A stretch of 64,000 nucleotides of DNA. Source: Shinella zoogloeoides. Its GTDB lineage: Bacteria > Pseudomonadota > Alphaproteobacteria > Rhizobiales > Rhizobiaceae. The stretch spans positions 558,001-622,000 of the forward strand of contig NZ_QNUJ01000001.1 in NCBI RefSeq assembly GCF_003574625.1. The letters are read 5' to 3'. How positions within the stretch are numbered: position 1 is the stretch's first letter; each line of letters begins with the position of its first letter. Shown piece by piece: positions 33,352 through 42,616 of this stretch. The notes beneath the pieces are model-generated. The model had not been told where the DNA came from, did not search any database, and saw only the letters and a list, made by a program, of their open reading frames with translations. Made by a program: the position numbers and the translations under genes.

Positions 33352-35353
33352 CCGTGGGCACGGGATTCGCCCGGTGCGCTCCGTGCGCTACAGGTTGCTC
33401 GCCATCGCGCTGCTGCCCATGCTGGTTATCCTGCCGCTGCTGCTTGGCGTCACCGTCTATCGCTGGAACGAGAAGTTCGATGCAGCGTTGATCTCCAAGG
33501 TCAATGGTGACCTCACCATCGCACACCAGTACCTTGCCCATATTCTCGACAATACCGGCGAGCACATCACTGCGCTCGGCGGTTCGGTGCGTTTCCGGGA
33601 TGTCGTCGGTGACAAATCCCGGCTGACGGCTCTTCTCGATGAGGCGAGGTCGCGGCTGGATCTCGATTTTCTCTATCTGATCGATCCGGAGGGACGGCTC
33701 GTCACATCCGTGACGGCGCAGACCGCCAGCGTCCTTCGCACCGACTGGCCCGTCATCCGCGATGCGCTCTCGGGCACGCCATCGACGGGCATCGCCATTT
33801 TCGACAATGCCGATCTCGAAAAGCTCTCTCCGGGCCTTGCCGCCCGCGCGCGCCTGCCGCTCGTCCCGACGCCGAATGCGATGCCGACGGAACGGCTGGA
33901 GGAGACGCGTGGCATGGTAGTGCAGAGCGCCAGCCCGGTGACCCTCGCCGAGGGACGCAGGGCCGTGCTTGTCGGCGGCATGCTGCTCAACCAGAACCTC
34001 AATTTCATCGATACGATCAATGATCTCGTCTATCGCGAGGCGAGTTTGCCGGAGGGCAGCCAGGGAACGGCGACGCTGTTCCTCGATGACGTGCGCATCA
34101 GCACCAATGTACGCCTCTTCGAAGGCCGCCGCGCGCTCGGCACGCGTGTTTCCGCGGCGGTGCGTTCGGCCGTGCTCGGCGAGGGGCGTACATGGCTCGA
34201 CAGCGCCTTCGTCGTCAACGACTGGTATATCTCCGCCTATGAGCCGATCACCGACAGTCGCGGGAAGCGCGTCGGCATGCTCTATGTCGGATTTCTGGAA
34301 ACGCCTTTCACCGCTGCGAAACGCCAGACGCTGCTCACCATCGTTCTCGCCTTCCTGGCGATCACGGCGGCGAGCGTGCCGATCTTCCTGCGCTGGGCGC
34401 GCGGTATCTTCGAGCCGCTCGAGCGCGTCGACGCGACCATCGCCAAGGTCGAGAGCGGGAATCTCGGCGCACGTACCGGCGCAGTTGACAGCCGGGACGA
34501 GATCGGCCGGGTTGCCGTGCATCTCGATGATCTGCTCGACCAGTTGGAGCGCAGCGACCGGCAATTGAGGCGTTGGAACGAGGAGCTGAACGCCCGCGTC
34601 GACGAGCGCACGCGTGAACTCAAGCTTGCCAACCGGCAACTCGAGGCGACCACCAAGCAGCTCATCATGTCGGAAAAGCTTGCCGCCATCGGTGAGATCA
34701 CGGCTGGCGTGGCGCATGAGATCAACAATCCCATCGCTGTCATGCAGGGCAATCTGGAGGTCATCCGGTCCGTGGTGGGAGAACAGGCCGAGCAGGCGAA
34801 GGTGGAGTTCCAGCTTCTCGATGATCAGATCCAGCGCATCAGCTTGATCGTCACCAAACTCCTGCAATTCGCCAAACCGGAGGAATTCGCGGGTTTCGTC
34901 GACCGCCATGCACCCGATATGGTGATCGCCGATTGCCTGCCGCTCGTCCAGCATCTGCTCGCCAAGGCGGCAATCGAGGTGCGGCTGGAGAATACGGCGG
35001 AGCGGCTGGTGCTGATGAACCGCACGGAGCTGCAGCAGGTCGTCGTCAATCTGGTAGTGAACGCCATTCATGCCATGCCCGACGGCGGCAGGCTCGGTAT
35101 CGAGACGCACGACAGCACGCGCGGGGGGCGGCGCGGCGTGGAGATCGTCGTCAGCGACAGCGGCGTTGGCATGGATCCGGAGGTGGCGGCGAGGGTGTTC
35201 GATCCATTCTTCACCACCAAGCGGCAGGAGGGCACGGGCCTCGGCCTTTCCATCAGTCAGACGCTGGTGACGCGGCAGGGCGGAGCCATCTCGCTCGCCA
35301 GCCGGCCGGGCGAGGGCGCGACCTTCATCGTCTGGCTGCCGGAGGCGGAATGA
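33344..35353 (+). CDS. Membrane sensor histidine kinase
   Basis: A 669-residue kinase from ATG 33344. TM1 is about residues 17-37 and TM2 about 329-349, enclosing a ~290-residue periplasmic Cache-like sensor domain (D-L-D-F-L-Y-L-I-D-P-E-G-R-L near 104-117). HAMP follows (about 350-405), then a coiled-coil region and a HisKA domain with H458 in G-V-A-H-E-I-N-N-P. The ATPase domain has N-A-I-H-A-M, D-S-G-V-G-M and G-T-G-L-G-L-S. Translational coupling with the regulator identifies them as partners. Signal is probably an external carboxylate, inferred from the neighbouring transporter. Confidence 0.92.
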   Translation: MADRGHGIRPVRSVRYRLLAIALLPMLVILPLLLGVTVYRWNEKFDAALISKVNGDLTIAHQYLAHILDNTGEHITALGGSVRFRDVVGDKSRLTALLDEARSRLDLDFLYLIDPEGRLVTSVTAQTASVLRTDWPVIRDALSGTPSTGIAIFDNADLEKLSPGLAARARLPLVPTPNAMPTERLEETRGMVVQSASPVTLAEGRRAVLVGGMLLNQNLNFIDTINDLVYREASLPEGSQGTATLFLDDVRISTNVRLFEGRRALGTRVSAAVRSAVLGEGRTWLDSAFVVNDWYISAYEPITDSRGKRVGMLYVGFLETPFTAAKRQTLLTIVLAFLAITAASVPIFLRWARGIFEPLERVDATIAKVESGNLGARTGAVDSRDEIGRVAVHLDDLLDQLERSDRQLRRWNEELNARVDERTRELKLANRQLEATTKQLIMSEKLAAIGEITAGVAHEINNPIAVMQGNLEVIRSVVGEQAEQAKVEFQLLDDQIQRISLIVTKLLQFAKPEEFAGFVDRHAPDMVIADCLPLVQHLLAKAAIEVRLENTAERLVLMNRTELQQVVVNLVVNAIHAMPDGGRLGIETHDSTRGGRRGVEIVVSDSGVGMDPEVAARVFDPFFTTKRQEGTGLGLSISQTLVTRQGGAISLASRPGEGATFIVWLPEAE

Positions 35354-35355
35354 AG

Positions 35356-35388
35356 GGACAATTTGTCTGCCGGACGGACAAATTGTCC
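35356..35388. promoter_or_regulatory. Paired palindromic upstream activator site
   Basis: GGACAATTTGTC (35356-35367) and GGACAAATTGTCC (35376-35388) are two near-identical palindromic half-sites. Together they form a larger perfect inverted repeat. They begin three bases after the histidine-kinase stop and lie about 60-85 bases before the -24 element, the normal spacing for an NtrC-type activator binding as two dimers. Confidence 0.75.
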
Positions 35389-35439
35389 GGTTTCTCCGTC
35401 GGCGCTTTGCTAAATCCCTGATTTGAAAAGTCATACTCT

Positions 35440-35456
35440 TTGGCATGCGCCTTGCA
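35440..35456 (+). promoter_or_regulatory. Sigma54 (-24/-12) promoter of the MFS transporter gene
   Basis: TTGGCATGCGCCTTGCA matches the consensus TGGCAYR-N4-TTGCA with GG and GC exactly ten bases apart. Transcription would start near 35467, giving a leader of about 120 bases before ATG 35587. Confidence 0.85.
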
Positions 35457-35586
35457 GGGTTCGTTGCGGGAGGCCCGGCCTGTCGTCTGCATGGAGGATG
35501 CGGGCGTTTTGCCGGGTGCGGGGGAAATCGTTCCTCTCCCTGTCGCGACATCTGCGCATCAGGACGATGCGTTGCGGAGGAGAAAC

Positions 35587-37239
35587 ATGACTGTATCGAC
35601 CGAAACCTATGCCGGCGGCTATTCCGGCAGCATCCTTGACCGGGAGCGCATCGTCGCCAGGCCCGGCTTCAATCGCTGGCTCGTTCCGCCGGCTGCGCTC
35701 GCCATCCATCTGTGCATCGGCATGGCCTATGGCTTCAGCGTGTTCTGGCTGCCGCTGTCCAAGGCGATTCCGGGCGCTGCCGATGGGACCTGCGCGGATA
35801 TCAATCTCCTGTCCGCGCTTGTCACCACGAGCTGCAACTGGCGGGTTGCCGATCTCGGCTGGATCTACACGCTGTTCTTTGTGCTCCTTGGCTGTTCGGC
35901 CGCCATCTGGGGCGGATGGCTGGAGCGCGTCGGCCCGCGCAAGGCGGGTTTCGTCTCGGCCTGCTGCTGGTGCGGCGGCATTGCTGTCGCAGCCGTCGGC
36001 GTCATGACGCACCAGCTCTGGCTGATGTGGCTCGGCGCCGGCGTCATCGGCGGTATCGGCCTCGGGCTCGGCTATATCTCGCCGGTCTCCACGCTGATCA
36101 AGTGGTTCCCGGACCGGCGCGGCATGGCGACCGGCATGGCGATCATGGGCTTTGGCGGCGGAGCGATGATCGGCGCGCCGCTTGCCAATCTCCTGATGAA
36201 CGTCTTCAAGACCGATACGTCCGCCGGCGTCTGGCAGACCTTCCTCGTCATGGCGGCGATTTATTTCTGCTTCATGATGGGGGGCGCCTTCGGCTACCGC
36301 ATCCCGCCGGCCGGCTGGCGGCCCGAGGGCTGGACGCCGCCGGCGGCCAAGTCGACCATGGTCACCGCCCGCCATGTCCATCTGCGCGACGCGCACAAGA
36401 CCGCGCAGTTCTGGCTGATCTGGCTCGTCCTCTGCCTCAACGTCTCCGCCGGTATCGGTGTGATCGGCATGGCTTCGCCGATGCTGCAGGAAATCTTCGG
36501 CGGTCGCCTCATCGGCCAGCCGGAACTCAGCTTCGGCCAGCTCGACACGGACCAGAAGGCGGCCATTGCCGCCATCGCGGCGGGCTTTACCGGCCTTCTG
36601 TCGCTCTTCAACATCGGCGGGCGCTTCTTCTGGGCCTCGTTGTCCGACAAGATCGGCCGCAAGAACACCTACTACACCTTCTTCATCCTCGGTATCGTTC
36701 TTTACGCCCTGGCGCCGACGCTGGCGGATATGGGCAGCAAGGCGCTCTTCGTGCTGGCCCTTGGCATCATCCTGTCGATGTATGGTGGTGGTTTCTCTAC
36801 CGTTCCCGCCTATCTCGCCGACATATTCGGCACGCAGTTCGTGGGAGCCATCCACGGCCGCCTGCTGACGGCCTGGGCGACGGCCGGCATCGTAGGTCCG
36901 GTCGTCGTCAACTATATCCGCGAGGCGCAGATCTCCGCCGGCGTGGAGCCGGGCCCGGCGCTTTATACCGGAACGATGTATATCCTGGCCGGCATGCTGG
37001 CACTCGGTTTCATCGCTAATCTTCTGGTACGCCCGCTCGCCGACAAGTGGTTCATGTCTGACGAGGAGGTCGCTTCGCTACAAGCCAAATCCGCGGCGGC
37101 AAGTGCCGGTCCGAGCGGTTCGTTCGGCATCGGCACGGGCGGCCTCGATGCCAAGGCGGTGCTTGCCTGGGCTGCCGTCGGCATTCCGCTGCTCTGGGGT
37201 ATCTGGGTAACGCTGAAAAACACGGCGGCACTGTTCTAG
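35587..37239 (+). CDS. MFS transporter, oxalate/formate antiporter-like
   Basis: A 550-residue major-facilitator protein with about 12 membrane segments. The N-terminal domain has G-M-A-Y-G-F-S-V-F near 45-53 and G-G-W-L-E-R-V-G-P-R-K-A-G near 110-122, the MFS loop 2-3 motif. Later S-D-K-I-G-R-K-N-T-Y is the equivalent in the second half. Overall pattern is the oxalate:formate antiporter (OFA) group. ATG 35587 is preceded by GGAGGAGA. The sigma54 promoter and paired activator sites just upstream tie it to the preceding two-component system. Substrate probably a small carboxylate. Confidence 0.88.
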   Translation: MTVSTETYAGGYSGSILDRERIVARPGFNRWLVPPAALAIHLCIGMAYGFSVFWLPLSKAIPGAADGTCADINLLSALVTTSCNWRVADLGWIYTLFFVLLGCSAAIWGGWLERVGPRKAGFVSACCWCGGIAVAAVGVMTHQLWLMWLGAGVIGGIGLGLGYISPVSTLIKWFPDRRGMATGMAIMGFGGGAMIGAPLANLLMNVFKTDTSAGVWQTFLVMAAIYFCFMMGGAFGYRIPPAGWRPEGWTPPAAKSTMVTARHVHLRDAHKTAQFWLIWLVLCLNVSAGIGVIGMASPMLQEIFGGRLIGQPELSFGQLDTDQKAAIAAIAAGFTGLLSLFNIGGRFFWASLSDKIGRKNTYYTFFILGIVLYALAPTLADMGSKALFVLALGIILSMYGGGFSTVPAYLADIFGTQFVGAIHGRLLTAWATAGIVGPVVVNYIREAQISAGVEPGPALYTGTMYILAGMLALGFIANLLVRPLADKWFMSDEEVASLQAKSAAASAGPSGSFGIGTGGLDAKAVLAWAAVGIPLLWGIWVTLKNTAALF

Positions 37240-37259
37240 AGTTCCAGTAAAACCGCTGC

Positions 37260-37414
37260 GCACTTTTGCTGAAAGTGCTCTGAGGATACTGGCTACAGTC
37301 CCGGCCATCGGCCGGGGCTGATGGAGGATCGATCTGGCAGGAATTTGCCAGATCCCGGCTTGGTTCGGCAATAAAATGCCGTTCGGACCGGAAGGGCCCG
37401 GCCGAAGCCGGGCC
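37260..37414. other. Four consecutive stem-loops after the MFS gene
   Basis: GCACTTT/AAAGTGC (37260-37278), CAGTCCCGGCC/GGCCGGGGCTG (37296-37320, one G-U pair), GATCTGGCA/TGCCAGATC (37331-37354) and GGCCCGGC/GCCGGGCC (37395-37414) occur in a row. None has a T-run. They may act jointly as a rho-independent-like terminator or be leftover repeats. Confidence 0.5.
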
Positions 37415-37463
37415 TTGGAATGACGTCGCGGAAGGGCTGCGCGTGCAATTGCGGAATCGGGCG

Positions 37464-37620
37464 GAGCTCGCTCTCCTCCTCGTTCAGGGTGGAGCGAACG
37501 TGGAAGAGCCTCGCAATCTTGCCGGCGAAGAACAGGTCTGGGAGCAACACGCCGACGAGAACGCCCTTTGCAAGGTCGTGTATACCGACCACAGTGGCCA
37601 TCGTCGCCGGCGTCACGATC
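37464..37620 (-). pseudogene. SulP-family anion transporter fragment
   Basis: Within a minus-strand open frame, about 50 residues match the last membrane segment of SulP transporters and the following linker: V-G-I-H-D-L-A-K-G-V-L-V-G-V-L-L, then L-F-F-A-G-K-I-A-R-L-F-H-V. Full proteins are about 500-560 residues; everything before and the STAS domain after are missing. The frame around it (37293-37793) is nonsense. A deletion relic next to an intact chloride channel gene. Confidence 0.6.
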
Positions 37621-37793
37621 GGCGCAGGTTCAGGATCGAGCACCAGGAAAACGTGCCGATCGATATGTTGTCTGGCCGATCGGCGGCCAGAAGAGCCACT
37701 CGGAGTTTTACCAGATCCGGGAAACGAAGCCGTTATAGAAAATGTTGCGCGCGGCTCAACACCGTTCCGCTTTCCACATGCATCGGAGCGCAT

Positions 37794-39155
37794 TCATGCG
37801 CTTGGCGGAATTTCTTCCTGTCCCTTCTCCGCTGCCCGCCGCGCCCGGATGGCCGCGGCGATGAAGACGCGCGACAGTCCATGGTAGAGCGGTTCGCGCG
37901 AGAGGATGCGCGACGTCAGGTAGCCGAGCATTGCCACGGCCATGATGGGGATCACGGCCTCGTGGTCGCCGGTCATTTCGAGGATGATGACGAAGGCGGT
38001 CATCGGCGCCTGCACGACGCCGGCGAAGTATCCCGCCATGCCGAGCACCGCCGAAAGGGCGATGCTCGTGCCGAGGAGCGAGCCAAGCGTGCTGCCGAGG
38101 CCGGCCCCGACCGAAAGCGATGGCGCGAAGATGCCGCCGGGTATGCCTGAAAGCATGGAGAGGAAGCCGGCTGCGAATTTTTCGAGGAAGAAAAGCAGCG
38201 GCAGGGCTTCGCCCTGCACGGCGCCCTTGGCCTGCTCGTAGCCTGTGCCGAAGGTCTTGCCGCCGGAGATGACGCCGATGGCGGCGATGGCAAGGCCGCA
38301 GCAGAGCGCCAGCAGCACCATGCGCCTCATCGGCGCCGGCTGCGCCCAGCGACGGATGCGCTGGCCGAAATGCAGTGCCATGCCGCTGAAGGCGGCGCCG
38401 AGCGCGCCGCCGCCGATGCCGCAGGCCAGAACGAGCCCCCAGTCCCGCATGCTTAGCGGTGCGACGGAGGTGGAGCCGAAATAATGATAGCTGCCGGAAA
38501 GGCCGAGCGCGGCAAGGCCTGAGAGGATGACGGCGGCGAGAACGATGCCATTGGTGCGGGCCTCGTAGGTGCGGCCCATCTCCTCGATGGCGAAGACGAT
38601 GCCGGCGAGCGGCGTGTTGAAGGCGGCGGCGATGCCGGCGGCCGAACCCGCGAGGATCAGGCCGCGTGCCTGTGCCATGCCGCCGAAGCGGGCGACTGCC
38701 AACATGATCGACGCGCCGACCTGCACTGTCGGGCCCTCGCGGCCGATGGAGGCGCCGGAGAAGAGGCCGAGCACGGTCAGGAGAATCTTGCCGAAAGCGA
38801 TACGCAACGAGAGCAGCCTGCCGCGATCCTCGTCATCTTTGAGATGCCGCGCGGCGATCGCCTGCGGAATGCCGCTACCCTGTGCGTTCGGGAAGAAACG
38901 GATCGCAAGATAGGCGGAGAGGGCGAAGCCCGCCGGCGTCAGAAGCAGCGGCAGCAGAAAGCTCCATTCCGTCGCCGTCGTCAGGCGGCCGAACCCATGC
39001 TGCGCCAGGTCGGCCAGCTTGGCGAAGCCGACGCTGATCACCCCGGTCGCCAGCGCCCCGCACCAGAAGACGAGCCGCGGGCGCCAGAGGGAGAAAGAAC
39101 CCCAGAAAACGCGGGATCGGCGGAGCAGCTTGGATTTTCTGTAGAAGGTGGGCAT
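37794..39155 (-). CDS. ClC-family chloride channel or H+/Cl- antiporter
   Basis: A 453-residue ClC protein. The selectivity-filter motifs are present: G-S-G-I-P (93-97), G-R-E-G-P (138-142) with gating glutamate E140, and G-G-I-F-A-P near 337-342. Roughly 18 membrane helices fit the length, and no CBS domains follow. The A-I-E-E segment near 188-191 supplies the inner proton glutamate of exchangers, favouring an H+/Cl- antiporter. Nothing in the neighbourhood explains its regulation. It is upstream of a SulP remnant on the same strand. Confidence 0.9.
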   Translation of the reverse strand: MPTFYRKSKLLRRSRVFWGSFSLWRPRLVFWCGALATGVISVGFAKLADLAQHGFGRLTTATEWSFLLPLLLTPAGFALSAYLAIRFFPNAQGSGIPQAIAARHLKDDEDRGRLLSLRIAFGKILLTVLGLFSGASIGREGPTVQVGASIMLAVARFGGMAQARGLILAGSAAGIAAAFNTPLAGIVFAIEEMGRTYEARTNGIVLAAVILSGLAALGLSGSYHYFGSTSVAPLSMRDWGLVLACGIGGGALGAAFSGMALHFGQRIRRWAQPAPMRRMVLLALCCGLAIAAIGVISGGKTFGTGYEQAKGAVQGEALPLLFFLEKFAAGFLSMLSGIPGGIFAPSLSVGAGLGSTLGSLLGTSIALSAVLGMAGYFAGVVQAPMTAFVIILEMTGDHEAVIPIMAVAMLGYLTSRILSREPLYHGLSRVFIAAAIRARRAAEKGQEEIPPSA

Positions 39156-39360
39156 TCTCGACTTCAGGCATCGTGGTTGGAAGAACCGGACGGGCAGCCG
39201 ATTTCACGCAAATCCCAGTACCCTGTCCAGCCCTTCCCGCCAATTTCCTGCTCCGCAAATGCCTTCCATTGTCGCCTCGCCGGGGCTGGTTGAGCATATC
39301 TGGTCCCGTTGAGGGCCCTGCGATTGGAAAATCCGGCCCGGTTTGCTCGAAGAGATTCGT

Positions 39361-40584
39361 TCATGCCGGCACCCTTGAAAGAACCTGAAGGTCGCTGCCG
39401 GTTGGGCTCTGGAATACACGCAAGCCGAATTCCGGAAGGATCGCGAACAGGTGGTCGAAGATGTCCGACTGGGTGCCTTCGTATCTGGCCCAGGCCGTGG
39501 TGTTGGCGAAGCAATAGATTTCCAGTGGCAGGCCTTCGGGCTGGGGCGGGAGCTGACGCACCATGATCGTCATGCCCTGATGGACGCCGGGATGATTGCG
39601 CAGATAATCCTCCACATAGGCGCGGAAGGTGCCGACATTGGTCGCGCGGCGCGTATTGGCGGGAATGCGGGCACGCTCGCCAAGCCTGCCGTTCCATTCG
39701 GACAGTTCCTCCTGCTTGTGCTTGAGATAGGTTTCCAGCCGGTCGAGCCTGGAAAGCCTTTCCTCCTCCTCGGTGTCGAGGAAGCGGATGCTCGTCTGGT
39801 CCAGATAGAGCGCGCGCTTGATGCGCCGGCCGCCCGCTTCCTGCATGCCGCGCCAGTTCTTCACCGGCTCGGTCACGAGCTTGCGGATGGGGATCGTGGT
39901 CACGGTCTTGTCGAAGTTCTGCACCTTGACGGTGTGAAGGGCGATCTCGACGATGTCGCCGTCGGCATTCTGGCCGGGCATCTCGATCCAGTCGCCGACA
40001 CGCACCATGTCCGTGGAGGATATCTGGATGCCGGCTACCAGCGACAGCAGCGTGTCCTGGAAGACCAGGATGAGGACGGCGGCCATCGCGCCGAGGCCGG
40101 ACAACAGGATCAGCGGCGAGCGATCTATCAGCGTGGCGATCATCAGGAGTGCGGCGATGACGTAGACCGCGATCTTGACGACCTGGATATAGCCCTTGAT
40201 CGGCTTCAGCCGCGCGTCGGGACGGCGATGATAGGTGGTGTCGACGATGTTGAGTGCCGCGCTGATGGCCATGGCGACCGTCAGGATCATGAAGGCGCTG
40301 GAGACGTTACGCACCACGACGACGACGAAGGCTGGCAGATTGGGCACGAGCGCGATGCCCGCCGAGACGACGAGCGCCGGCATGACATTGGCAAGCCTCT
40401 CGATCAGGCCATGCCGGCGTAGTTCCGGGTCGCGGCCAAAGGCGGTGAAGGCAAGCACGCGGTTGAGCGTACGCACCAGCAGTGCCTTCACCACATAATT
40501 GGCGAACAGCGCGGCAAAGCCGAGAGCGAGAAGCGCTATCCCGGTCGTGAGGATCGGGTGGATATCGGCAAAGTTTGAAATCAT
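39361..40584 (-). CDS. Mechanosensitive ion channel protein, MscS family (YbdG/MscM-like)
   Basis: A 407-residue channel from ATG 40584 (AGGAGTGACG upstream). Several membrane segments cover about residues 10-175. The MscS core follows, with G-L-G-A-M-A-A-V-L-I-L-V-F-Q-D-T near 161-176 and a beta domain (G-D-W-I-E-M-P) near 200-206. The acidic insertion near 280-330 and the N-terminal segment layout match the YbdG group rather than short MscS. It would release osmolytes on hypo-osmotic shock. Confidence 0.87.
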   Translation of the reverse strand: MISNFADIHPILTTGIALLALGFAALFANYVVKALLVRTLNRVLAFTAFGRDPELRRHGLIERLANVMPALVVSAGIALVPNLPAFVVVVVRNVSSAFMILTVAMAISAALNIVDTTYHRRPDARLKPIKGYIQVVKIAVYVIAALLMIATLIDRSPLILLSGLGAMAAVLILVFQDTLLSLVAGIQISSTDMVRVGDWIEMPGQNADGDIVEIALHTVKVQNFDKTVTTIPIRKLVTEPVKNWRGMQEAGGRRIKRALYLDQTSIRFLDTEEEERLSRLDRLETYLKHKQEELSEWNGRLGERARIPANTRRATNVGTFRAYVEDYLRNHPGVHQGMTIMVRQLPPQPEGLPLEIYCFANTTAWARYEGTQSDIFDHLFAILPEFGLRVFQSPTGSDLQVLSRVPA

Positions 40585-41379
40585 CGTCACTCCTGAACGT
40601 CTGTGCGGCGCCCCTTGCGGAGCCTGCCGCTGAAAGGAATTGTACCGGCTGCGCAACGCTTCGGCGTCTTCTTCGACCGGCCAAAAAGGGGCTTCAGGCG
40701 GCCTTCAATGCGACACCGGGCGTGGCGTCTTTGCCTTCCGGGCGAATATTCCCGAAAGGTGGGAAGGTCGGTGCGATGCAGAATAGGGCTGAGTTTTTCC
40801 CTGCCGATGAAAGAAACAATCCGAAAAAATCTGCGGATTCTGGCCGATACCAATTGATAATCCGTGTCGCGAAACACTGGAAGAATGATAATATAAAGAC
40901 AAAGAGAGCGATTGATCCGGAAGATGCTTTGATGGTGTTCTTTCCAATCTCTGTCATCGGCGATTCCTTTCGCTTTTTGTCCGCAGGCATATTCGGACAC
41001 ATTCCTCCGGTCGGGATCAATACGTTCTTATTCCATGAATTGCCGGGCAGGGCAAATCTGTGATGAAAAACAGTGCGGGCGGCCTGCATCGCTCCGGGGC
41101 GACTGGCCGCGCTGCTCGGGTGGCGGACGCGGCGCGCTATGCACCCGACAGGAAACCAGGCACCCAGCGCCGTGGTTGTCCCGGTCATCGATCGGTATGC
41201 AGGCGTTATAAAACCGCAACTTTAGAGGCGGCCGCGTCAAGGCCGCGTACCAGCCTCTTGTTTACGCTCCGCAAAACAGTTGGCCGGACGGCCCCGCGAT
41301 GTTGCGCCGGACGTTGAACGGGCGTCTAAGGAAACAGGCAGTCGCCTTGCGTTTGGCGATGACGAGCACTCCGCGCCCG
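40585..41379. other. Gene-poor stretch with an AT-richer core
   Basis: No recognisable domain. The portion near 40790-40980 is distinctly more AT-rich than the rest of the window and contains one possible small membrane-protein gene on the minus strand (listed separately). The right end (41240-41379) is the 3' flank of the bufferin-type operon and shows no clear terminator. Confidence 0.4.
40694..40957 (-). CDS. Possible small membrane protein (hypothetical)
   Basis: From ATG 40957, with AAAGGAAT eight bases upstream, an 87-residue frame has one hydrophobic segment (about residues 14-31: S-G-S-I-A-L-F-V-F-I-L-S-F-F) followed by basic and aromatic residues. No family is recognised. It lies in an AT-richer patch, so could be foreign or simply non-coding. 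Confidence 0.25.
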   Translation of the reverse strand: MTEIGKNTIKASSGSIALFVFILSFFQCFATRIINWYRPESADFFGLFLSSAGKNSALFCIAPTFPPFGNIRPEGKDATPGVALKAA

Positions 41380-41859
41380 TCATCCCGGGCGTCGGACCCG
41401 GCGAACAATCATCGCATCCAGCGACAGCAGCCCCGGGCCCCGAGCGGCGATGAACAGCAGGCAGACGGCCCAGGTGCCATGCGTCGGCCATGCGTCGGGA
41501 TAGACGAAGATCTCGATCACCAGCGTCATGCCCAGAAGCGCCAGCGCCGACAGGCGGCTTGCAAGGCCGACGACCAGCAGGACCGGGAAGACATGTTCGG
41601 CAAGAGCCGCAAGATGCGCGGCGAGCCATGGATCGATGAGGGGCAGCTTGTACTCGTTCTCGAAGAGATAGAGCGCATTATCGGAGAGCATCCAGCCGTT
41701 CACCTTCGTCTGGCCGGATTGCCAGAAGACGGCGGCGATCGAGAGCCGGGCAACCAGTGCGATGAGATCGTTCGGGATGCGGTCGAGTGCAGCAATGACC
41801 TGTCCGCCGAGACCCTGCGGCGCGGAAGTTACGGGGTCAGACATCGTGTCGGTCTTCAT
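41380..41859 (-). CDS. DoxX-family membrane protein of bufferin-type operon
   Basis: A 159-residue DoxX-like protein with four hydrophobic segments (about residues 30-48, 78-100, 104-122, 128-148) and the family's [12 protein letters not shown] near the first helix. GGAGG lies seven bases before ATG 41859, and ATGA overlap with the DUF2063 gene indicates coupling. DoxX proteins are frequent in operons with DUF2282, DUF692 and DUF2063 genes, where a redox or membrane role is suspected. Last gene of the four-gene operon. Confidence 0.85.
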   Translation of the reverse strand: MKTDTMSDPVTSAPQGLGGQVIAALDRIPNDLIALVARLSIAAVFWQSGQTKVNGWMLSDNALYLFENEYKLPLIDPWLAAHLAALAEHVFPVLLVVGLASRLSALALLGMTLVIEIFVYPDAWPTHGTWAVCLLFIAARGPGLLSLDAMIVRRVRRPG

Positions 41860-42614
41860 GGAACGTCCTCCTTGAATGTCGTGAATGCGCCGGAACGGAG
41901 CAGGATGGCGAGCGCTTCGGTGAGATCGAAGCCGTTGTCGTCCAAAGCCGCGGCCGCTTGCGCGAGGTTCGCTCCTGCGGCGAGGCGGCGGAAGAACCGC
42001 GCGCCGGCCGGCGGCAGGGGAATAACTTCGACGGCAAGGCGCGGGCGAACGATGAGCGCATGTTCTCCTTGCCAGGGATCTATCGGGCCGAGCGGCCTCT
42101 CGCCGGCATTCATCGCCCAGATCGTCACCATGGGATGGGGTGAGGAGAGGATGGACAGTGCGGGGTGCGGTACGAGAACGAGGCTGCCGAGCCGGGCCGG
42201 ATCGACCGCGGCCAGCGCTGCCGGATCGAGCGGTCGCGCGTTGGCCGCGTGATAGGCGCGTCCGCGCGCCACTTCGAGACGCATCACATCGGGCAGATAG
42301 GCCAGCGGCCGTGCAGGCTCGAAAGCCGCTGCGAAGTCCGGAAAATCGTCGCCATAGGCGAGTAGCACCGGCGAGTGTGGCGGATGGTCTTTTATGAAGT
42401 CCGCTGCCATGGCCCGGAAGAAATCCGCCCCGACGATGCTTTCCGCCGCGGGAAAGCGCGAGGCCAGGGCACCCGCGAGGCTTGCCTTGACATTGTTCCG
42501 ATAGACGTCGTAGCGGCGCTGCGGCACGGCTTCGTTCCATGCCACCAGGCCATCGGGCGGCAGGCTTGTTCCGAAAAGTCCGGCGGCAAAGGCGTTCTGG
42601 GTGATCTCTGACAT
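41856..42614 (-). CDS. DUF2063 putative DNA-binding-domain protein, bufferin-operon partner (BufC-like)
   Basis: A 252-residue DUF2063 protein. The N-terminal helical domain has [14 protein letters not shown] near 33-46, then [10 protein letters not shown] and F-F-R-A-M-A near 53-69, the family hallmark. The C-terminal half resembles the partner-protein fold that docks on DUF692 enzymes. It begins two bases after the DUF692 stop. In systems of this type it is thought to present the precursor peptide to the DUF692 enzyme. Despite the name there is no sign that it binds DNA. Confidence 0.87.
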   Translation of the reverse strand: MSEITQNAFAAGLFGTSLPPDGLVAWNEAVPQRRYDVYRNNVKASLAGALASRFPAAESIVGADFFRAMAADFIKDHPPHSPVLLAYGDDFPDFAAAFEPARPLAYLPDVMRLEVARGRAYHAANARPLDPAALAAVDPARLGSLVLVPHPALSILSSPHPMVTIWAMNAGERPLGPIDPWQGEHALIVRPRLAVEVIPLPPAGARFFRRLAAGANLAQAAAALDDNGFDLTEALAILLRSGAFTTFKEDVP

Positions 42615-42616
42615 GG

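Noticed and set aside
33026-35551. An 841-codon minus-strand open frame opposite the histidine kinase
   Set aside because: It lies antisense to the full kinase/regulator coding sequence, which has all expected motifs; no independent domain or ribosome site.
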